Assembly: GCA_018292915.2 (NCBI GenBank)
Contig: JACVVK020000037.1
Coordinates: forward strand, 197,001 to 261,000
DNA: 64,000 nucleotides
Direction: 5' to 3'
Source of the DNA: Batillaria attramentaria
Lineage: Eukaryota > Mollusca > Gastropoda > Batillariidae
The notes beneath the pieces are model-generated. The model had not been told where the DNA came from. It saw nothing but the letters and a program-made list of their open reading frames with translations, and ran no database searches. Of this stretch, positions 57,827-64,000 are shown piece after piece. The position numbers and the translations under genes were made by a program. How positions within the stretch are numbered: the first letter of the stretch is position 1; each line of letters opens with the position of its first letter.

Positions 57827-58860
57827 TAAATTATGCCACTTAAGTAGGAAACAGAAGAGAACAATACAGATTACTTAAACAACAAAAACAGCAGCTACAC
57901 AGTACAACACAAGCTGCAGGGACAATTAGTCAGTCGCTAAGAGGATGAGAGCGAAAAAGACGGGTGTTGAGACCCACCTTGAAATCTGGCAGAGTTGAGG
58001 AATCGCGGTGACTTTGCGGCAGGGTGTTCAAGACAGTCGGGCCGGAAAAAGAGAAAGAGCGCCTAGCGTATGTGTGACGAACTTCATAAAACCTGATGTG
58101 GTGTGACAGACTGGTGTTTTGTGAGAGGGGGTGGGGGTGGGGGGGGGGGGGTTGACGTCGTCTGATTTACTTTCCCTCTCTTACACTGGTTTACAACCCA
58201 GACTCACCCGGCACCCATTCTGTTAAAGGAACGTCTTTGGCAGTATCGAAATGTTGTTTTAGTAGCTCAGTGTATGTGTATGCGGCAATGAAACACGCGT
58301 GGTCGGGAAGAAGTGAAAATTGATTAATAAACCCATCAGTCAGAATTCATTGTTAATACCATTTGCCCGTTGTAAAAAGAAAGCAGGGATTTGTCAAAAC
58401 ATCCCATAGACCATGCAGCCAGAATTTCCCTTACAACAGCAGCCGGTGGGGCAAAAATATATGTCAGTACCAACAGGTAATGGAGCGAAAAAGGTGAAAT
58501 GATGTATCTTGGTGTGATTTTCCGTCTTTTTTAGTTTATTTGTTGCGTATGAAACCCTCAGACAGATAAAACAGATAGAGGTTCAAAGTGCAGCGAAAAA
58601 AGGATGGATCAAACTTCGTTGCATTTGCCGCATGTGGAGTTGAAACATTCCCCTCGGCGTGTTTTTGACAGTCCCTTCGCCCTTTACTCGTTTAACATTT
58701 CACGTTTCAAAGTCCCAGTCATTCTCTCTGGACAGTTCCAGCGTCTATCGCCTGTTGCAAACCACCACACTGATTGTACTTGCATTCAGTCAGTCACTGT
58801 GAACGTATCTAAAAAGTTCCCAACCCCACTCCCCCACCGACCTTTCAGCGAGTGAAGAAA
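57825..58860. other. Spacer/possible intron
   Basis: It has a G-rich tract at 58126-58152. An 83-codon ORF at 58604-58855 is unassigned. Confidence 0.45.
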
Positions 58861-60234
58861 AAGTCGTCTATATCTTTTCCGAGTTCATTTGGATATTTAG
58901 TTGCCGTAGCACGAGCGATGCCTTCTTTGCATCCCTATTGGCGTGCTTGTTTTCTTCAGCCCGCCCAATATCCCCACGGTCTTGCTTTTTTGGCCCCCAA
59001 GTGACATGACAGGGCCTATTGGGGCTGAATTAGGCCCGCTCCTTGCAGATTGGAGCTTTTAGGTAAAGAGCAGGGAGTCCCCTGGCGGAGGCGATTCTTG
59101 TTACTGACGCATTCAATTTTAATTTGCACAGGTCACAATCGCGGAGGAAACAAAGCTGCGACGGCCAATGCGTTTCGAGGATCCCTGTCTCCGCATTGCC
59201 AGCAGCCGAGTGGTGAGTAGCCTCCCTTTGCCGACTCTTTTATGATGGAGTTCATTTCCTTTCCATTGGTGCCAATTGATGTCAAAACTTCACATGCCTT
59301 TACACTTAACAGATTCTCCTGCAACTTGTGCCGTTGTCAGGGCAACGGGACAAAAGCGTGCCTCAAAGAATTGCGAGAAATTGCAACAAAATTAAAAGAA
59401 AAGTCGACGGGCTCCCGCTCGCTGAAAGGGGGTTGCCTGACAAGAAAGCTCAATTTTGACCCTTTTATTACAAGACAGGTGCTGAAAGAGCCCATAATAA
59501 AAGGGGCTGAAGCCACCATTACTTCCACTGACTTTTATCTCGACGAACAGGTCAAAGTATTTTTTGCCTGATTGACTCTTGTTGCTGTTTGAGATCAATA
59601 TGGCTCCGGCCCTCTCCCCGAAATCTTGGCGTGCCGAAACAGCGGGGCTTGCCACATGTTGATTGCGGAGAGTGCCAACAGGATTTCCTCCCCTTCCCAA
59701 AGTCCTTTTCTCCCCTTCTCGTCACTGTGAAAACGAATGTTACGGTGAAAGCCTCGTCACAAAAACGGGGGTCATCATTCGCTTTTAGCATTTTATGCCC
59801 TAACGACAAAATAGCATAATGACGAAGAGAGATGGAGGCGGTCTAAAAAGACCCTTAAAAGAAGAGAGTGGGGACGTGGACAAAAGATCCCGTTTTTTGG
59901 TGCAAGGCGGGCTTTTTTTTTTTTTTTTTTTGGATGTTCTGGCCTCTGATCATTTTCTTGGGAGAAGAAATTTTTGACGGTGCTTAGCTTTTTTCGCGGG
60001 TGTGATTTGAAAAAGGGAATGGTGTTTTTACACGCTTAGCGGCTTCACACTTGCGGCCTCTTTATCTTCCAGTCTGATGAACCTGCTTAGGTCTGCAAGG
60101 CAAAGACATTTAATTGCTGGATTTTATGGCACCTAGTCTGCTTTTTAGTACAATGAGGTTAAGGTTTGTTTTCATTATGTTCGGTCATCAAATACGGGAT
60201 AAAACCTGCCGACAACATCCCCATTAATATGCAA

Positions 60235-60420
60235 AAGGGGGGAGGGGGGGTTGGGGGGGGGAGGTTGAGGGTTTAACGTCCTTTTCCACCACATACGGGT
60301 GATATCAAAGACGGGGCAACGATAAAAAAGCCAGCACAAATATTTGGCTCCAGCCGGGATACGAACTCACGACCCGAGCATTAGAAGTCCAACGCTCTAC
60401 CATTCGGCCACCCCGGCTCC
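60235..60420 (-). mobile_element. SINE family A, full-length copy with perfect 15-bp TSD
   Basis: In minus orientation, head ggggagccggggtggccgaa, box B gttcgtatccc, body, and a tail that reads G-rich on the + strand (60236-60264). The target duplication cccattaatatgcaa lies at 60220-60234 and 60421-60435. The insertion splits one of the octamer-like regulatory blocks. Confidence 0.96.
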
Positions 60421-61594
60421 CCCATTAATATGCAATGTTGCTGGAAAAGTCCCTAAAGGGAAAAAAAACCCAACAACAAATAACCCAGTGTTTGTTTAAA
60501 ATAAACGTTTGAAAAATCTCCAACAAAAATGTTTGTCTTTGGTTGTTGTGTTTTTATATTCCGGATACGTTTGTCTGGTTATTTCTTGCATGTTGTGGAA
60601 TCATCGTTACGTGTATGTATGTCAACGCTGAAAGCTTTTTTAAATTTCTTTTTTACACAACAGTCTTTCTTTATCATATTAATTTTGTTTCAATCCCAAA
60701 ACGTTAACCCTGCCATTCTGTGAGATAATAAATTAAAATAGTTCGTCAACATTTAATGTCAAGATAAAAAGAAAGAAAGAAATTGTGGGCACTTCGTATT
60801 TGGATTTTTTACAAGAAGTTTAAATTGACTTTGTGCGGCAGACACCTACGTCTATCCAAGTAAAGCCTCTGTTTTATCTCCCGCATCTCCAGGCCCATAA
60901 ACATCTTTCACAGAATTATCTTTTCACAAAGGTTGACACCCAGTTTCACTGTTCAAAGACGTCGGGAATAACAGCCTGACTTTAAAACCGTCTGCAGAAT
61001 TCCTTCCCCTGGCGGCTCCTTCTTCTTCATTTGTGTTTTAAGCCGGAAGTGGAAATTGCATGGCACATTTTATCACCACCTCCCAGTCCTGGACGGACAT
61101 GTGTCATTTCTGGAGAGAAAACCACATATCTCTTCAATGAAGCGTGCGGATTCCGGCAGGGAGTTTTCATTATCTTGTCTTTTAGTCGCCATGTTGGTAG
61201 GCCCGCGCTTTACGACGTCTGGCAAAGCAATCAATGAGAAAATGGCGCAATGTGTATGTTTCCGCCACCATTATGAGGATTTACTCTCTCTTTACCGTGG
61301 AGTAAGTGTATGAATACAAGTGGTTAATAACAGCATTGTATTTCCGCCGCAAATCTTCCCGGCTATGAGTGAGGAATACCTCGCTAGCAGCAAATTTGCT
61401 GGCGCCCGACATCGGCTGACAAGGAATTGCTTTATCTGCTGTCATATCTGACAATGAACATTTTCTCCTAACATGAAATATGAAGATTGTCTGCTCTCTT
61501 TGCCCGACCACAAGCGAAGCAAGAGGCCGCAGCTACTGTCCCGTCACTTAGCTGGGGTCTCTCTGAAAAAAGAGAAAGAGCCGAAGCGGCGGGG

Positions 61595-61715
61595 GGAGGG
61601 GTTGGAGGACGGGCCGGGGGTTGAATGGGGTACAACGGAGTTCATAGTTTGTTGGGGGGCAAGACTTGGGGGGTGGGGGTGGGAGTGGGGGAGCGGATGG
61701 GGGGGGGGGGGTATG
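61595..61715 (+). repeat. G-rich tract
   Basis: Runs of G with T or A give G-quadruplex potential and create spurious ORFs on both strands. Confidence 0.85.
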
Positions 61716-62158
61716 TCTTGAGGAGACAAGGGGGGTAATGGCGCCTCTTTTCCATCAAATATCTGGGTGATTCGCAGAAGTCTCCGAGACCATTCTTCAT
61801 GTGGTTTCCTGTCATTCTGTCGATGCTGTTGCGGTTTCTGCAACTATTTGCTCTCTCCTCATCTCTCTCCCACCCGTCCCAGCCATTTGTACATCTGTCT
61901 GTCTCCTATCGCCATGTTCCCAACTTCCTACGATTGAGCAAACAATATTCAAGTTGCTTGGTCTTCTGAAGAGCGCGAATTTCAGTTTTGCTGCAGGAAA
62001 GTGTGATTTTTTTTTGTAGGAAAAGGAGGAAAGATATTACACAATATTCCACAAAGACATCATCTACTGTCATTTGTGAAGCGTCTGGTCTGAAAGTATC
62101 ATTCTTTGAGATACATGTACATTGGTATTGTTATCCTCACACACACACAAAAAAAAAT
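61716..62158. other. Spacer, nothing recognised
   Basis: A 72-codon ORF at 61801-62019 is unassigned. Confidence 0.5.
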
Positions 62159-62272
62159 CCCGGCTTGGGCCAAATATTTGGCCTTTTTCACGATTCCCTG
62201 TCTTTGATATCACCCATACTACACGAGGTGGAAAAGGACGTTAAACTCCCAAATATCCACCCATCCATCCAA
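62159..62272 (+). mobile_element. SINE family A, 3' part
   Basis: It starts at tcccggcttgggccaaatat and continues through tttgatatcaccc and aaaaggacgttaaactccca to a cccatccatcc tail. Confidence 0.9.
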
Positions 62273-62507
62273 AAATAGGAAAGTTAAGAAAGCTATTTAC
62301 CTTGCAAAAACCAACACAGATAAAGGTCAGGTAATGTAAGATTATGAAAACCTTTCAAGGAACAGCTATTGCAAACCTTAGAGAACGTCTTCATTTTTGA
62401 CTGACCACAAACAGATTGCAATGATACACATACTGTACTGGTTCATCAGTTTTAAGCAGCACAAATAGAAATACTTTAAACACTTTTAACTGACACTTTT
62501 ATGTCGG

Positions 62508-62690
62508 CGGGGATTTAAATTTGGCTAAGTGGGAGTGTTGCACTTTGATTATACTCATGTTTGCTGCAATAAGAGCCGTGAAGGAACCGCTAATATTGCC
62601 TGATTTGCGCATATACAGGCCCAAAACCGGAAAAAGTCAAAAACATGGGATATTCGTGCGCGATACGAAATGTGTAAAATTGCCAAATAA
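62508..62690 (+). repeat. Dispersed repeat family D, copy 3
   Basis: ggatttaaatttggctaagt, gggagtgttgcactttgatt, ggaaccgctaatattgcctg and gcgcgatacgaaatgtg match the copies at 34.6 and 42.7 kb. It has no array. Confidence 0.85.
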
Positions 62691-63444
62691 TTTATTTTTT
62701 TCTTCTGGAAGATACTTTGCAGAAAAGGAAACTATGTGAAAAAATATAGAGTTGTCCTTTGTTTGTCAGAGTTATGTCCCATTCGTTATTATTTGTCTTG
62801 ACGAGGGCACAGACCGAAACGTTGACTGTTGATTGTGAGATGTGTCGTCCAAGATAACTGGTCTATGCAATTTCTCTTTTCTTGCTTCTAGTTGCCTTTA
62901 CTTTGCAGTTTCCATTCCGTGTACTTTTTGTGCTTTTCCCAGTGGTGACGTTTAAACCGACAATCATTCTGACCTATCACGCAGTCACTCAGCATGACGT
63001 GAACAGTGTTTGAAAAAAAGAAAATAGGCTGCTCAATCGACTGCAAAGATTCGTGAAGGTCAGCGGTAATCGTGTAGCGGTCTGCCCAGCTAGTCCACAA
63101 TGGTATTACAAGGTAAAGAGTTTGACTAATGAGCCACAAAGATTTCTGGAGGTCACAGCCTCTTTTTCACGCCGATACATCGCACTTGACAATAGCGTGA
63201 AGCTATGAGTCAACCTTCTCTCTCTGAAGCAGGGAGGGAAAGGGGTTGGGGCTTACTGTAATGTTGCTTCGTGATCTGTTTCTCTTTTGCATTTTAGTAG
63301 ATTAGCCTGAAGAATTGCAAAGGCAGTTGTGGAAAATTGCCTTCAATCAAAGTCTGTCATTTTCTACCGTTGTAAACTAAAGTTACAGTCCCCTCCTCCC
63401 CCACCCTGTGTTTATGTGTGTGTTGTGGGGAGGGGGGGGGGGGC

Positions 63445-63445
<1 letters not shown>
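62691..63445. other. Spacer, nothing recognised
   Basis: An 83-codon minus-strand ORF at 62888-63139 is unassigned. Confidence 0.5.

Positions 63446-63480
<35 letters not shown>
63427..63480. repeat. G-run plus (GA)n microsatellite
   Basis: A G-rich start is followed by about 16 GA units. Confidence 0.96.
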
Positions 63481-63481
<1 letters not shown>

Positions 63482-63689
63482 ACAGACTGCAAACGGAAAG
63501 AGGAAGAGAAGGAAGGGAGGGAAACTCGGAAAGAGGTAGGGGATGGTGGCGGATGGCCGGGTATACTACCCACATCTTGTTTTTCTTCACTTTACCTTGT
63601 GTACACTACGCTGTCGCATCTCCCTTTGATAGATCCCTGAGATTCTCTTGTTAAGTATCACCACGTTTTGTACTGGGACACAGTTTGCC

Positions 63690-63837
63690 ACACTTCCTGT
63701 GTACTATATATATTTCAACTTTCATTATTTTGTGATGACACTTTTTGTTATGATCATGCTGATTTTTATGATTTTTTTTTGTCCCACCATATCATCCCCA
63801 AGGGCTAATAAAGAATTGAACTGAATTGAATTGAATG
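63690..63837 (+). mobile_element. LINE-like 3' end with (TTGAA)n tail
   Basis: A stretch ending gggctaataaagaattgaac and then (tgaat) units looks like the 3' terminus of a truncated non-LTR retrotransposon. No coding part is visible. Confidence 0.5.
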
Positions 63838-64000
63838 AACATGCCTGATTAGCACTTCAGTGTCAACAATCTCTAGCAAACAATTTTGAATAATTTATTA
63901 CGGTGTTTTGACTTAGCGTCTCCTTTTTAAAATGCAACGTTTTAACAGACTCAAACTCATTCTACAGCTTTCTGCAGTCAAAACCACCGTTGCCGTAACT

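Larger units (their letters stand above)
55101..61560. promoter_or_regulatory. Candidate cis-regulatory domain (repeat-poor blocks)
   Basis: Blocks at about 55140-55760, 56520-56820, 58860-59860, 60000-60234 and 61000-61470 are balanced in composition and almost free of simple repeats. They contain transcription-factor-like words: POU octamer atttgcat (55726-55733), aagtggatta (56691-56700), aacaaag (59149-59155), atatgcaaa (60227-60235) and a 14-bp palindrome cagcaaatttgctg (61388-61401). The ORFs here (for example 59242-59571) lack splice logic or family likeness. Conservation must be tested. Confidence 0.3.

Noticed and set aside
59242..59571. 109-codon ORF (+) overlapping 102-codon ORF (minus)
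   Set aside because: No family likeness on either strand. Long open frames on both strands at once point to stop-poor composition and not to coding.

Overview
The window looks like a stretch of a metazoan nuclear genome, most likely a marine mollusc and probably a gastropod. That placement is inference. It rests on animal-type split exons, a low density of coding sequence, very abundant (GT)n and (GA)n microsatellites, and many tRNA-derived SINEs whose body (taacgtccttttccaccac) I associate with gastropod genomes. There are no bacterial operons, no CRISPR array, no rRNA and no independent tRNA gene.

Only one gene is securely identified. The left edge (1-5,417, minus strand) holds the 5' part of a branched-chain amino-acid aminotransferase (BCAT). 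A 7-codon first exon and three internal exons, all joined in phase 0, encode about 151 N-terminal residues with no mitochondrial presequence. The rest of the gene lies to the left of the window.

From about 5.4 to 50 kb I find no confident gene. The region holds: (i) a 5-kb tract strongly enriched in the word TCAGT/ACTGA (7.5-8.9 kb is the core); (ii) a foldback-like element at 13.56-14.64 kb whose inverted arms are built from short CGCG-bearing repeats; (iii) a CRE/CCAAT-rich promoter-like block at 16.6-16.9 kb followed by a short ORF with a signal-peptide-like N-terminus; (iv) tandem arrays with 35-bp units (20.3 kb) and 30-bp units (34.7 kb); (v) a 92-bp near-perfect palindrome bounded by TTAA (35.5 kb), like a minimal piggyBac-type MITE; (vi) a 330-bp direct duplication (38.8 and 43.0 kb); (vii) a 692-bp MITE with long terminal inverted repeats and an interior of TTTTCTGCAGAAAA blocks (44.2-44.9 kb); and (viii) one unidentified exon candidate (31.9 kb, minus) and one promoter/first-exon candidate (45.0 kb, plus).

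Twelve copies or fragments of one SINE family (A), four of a second (B) and one of a third (C) are spread throughout. Three family-A copies have perfect 13-15 bp target-site duplications, so this family was active recently.

The right part (51-62 kb) differs: fewer transposons, balanced composition, and homeodomain/POU-like motifs. A possible promoter and non-coding first exon sit at 51.2-51.5 kb (plus strand). My reading, as inference only, is the long 5' intron or upstream regulatory domain of a gene beyond the right edge. I did not find a convincing, previously undescribed multi-gene system; the most novel-looking material is the repeat architecture.
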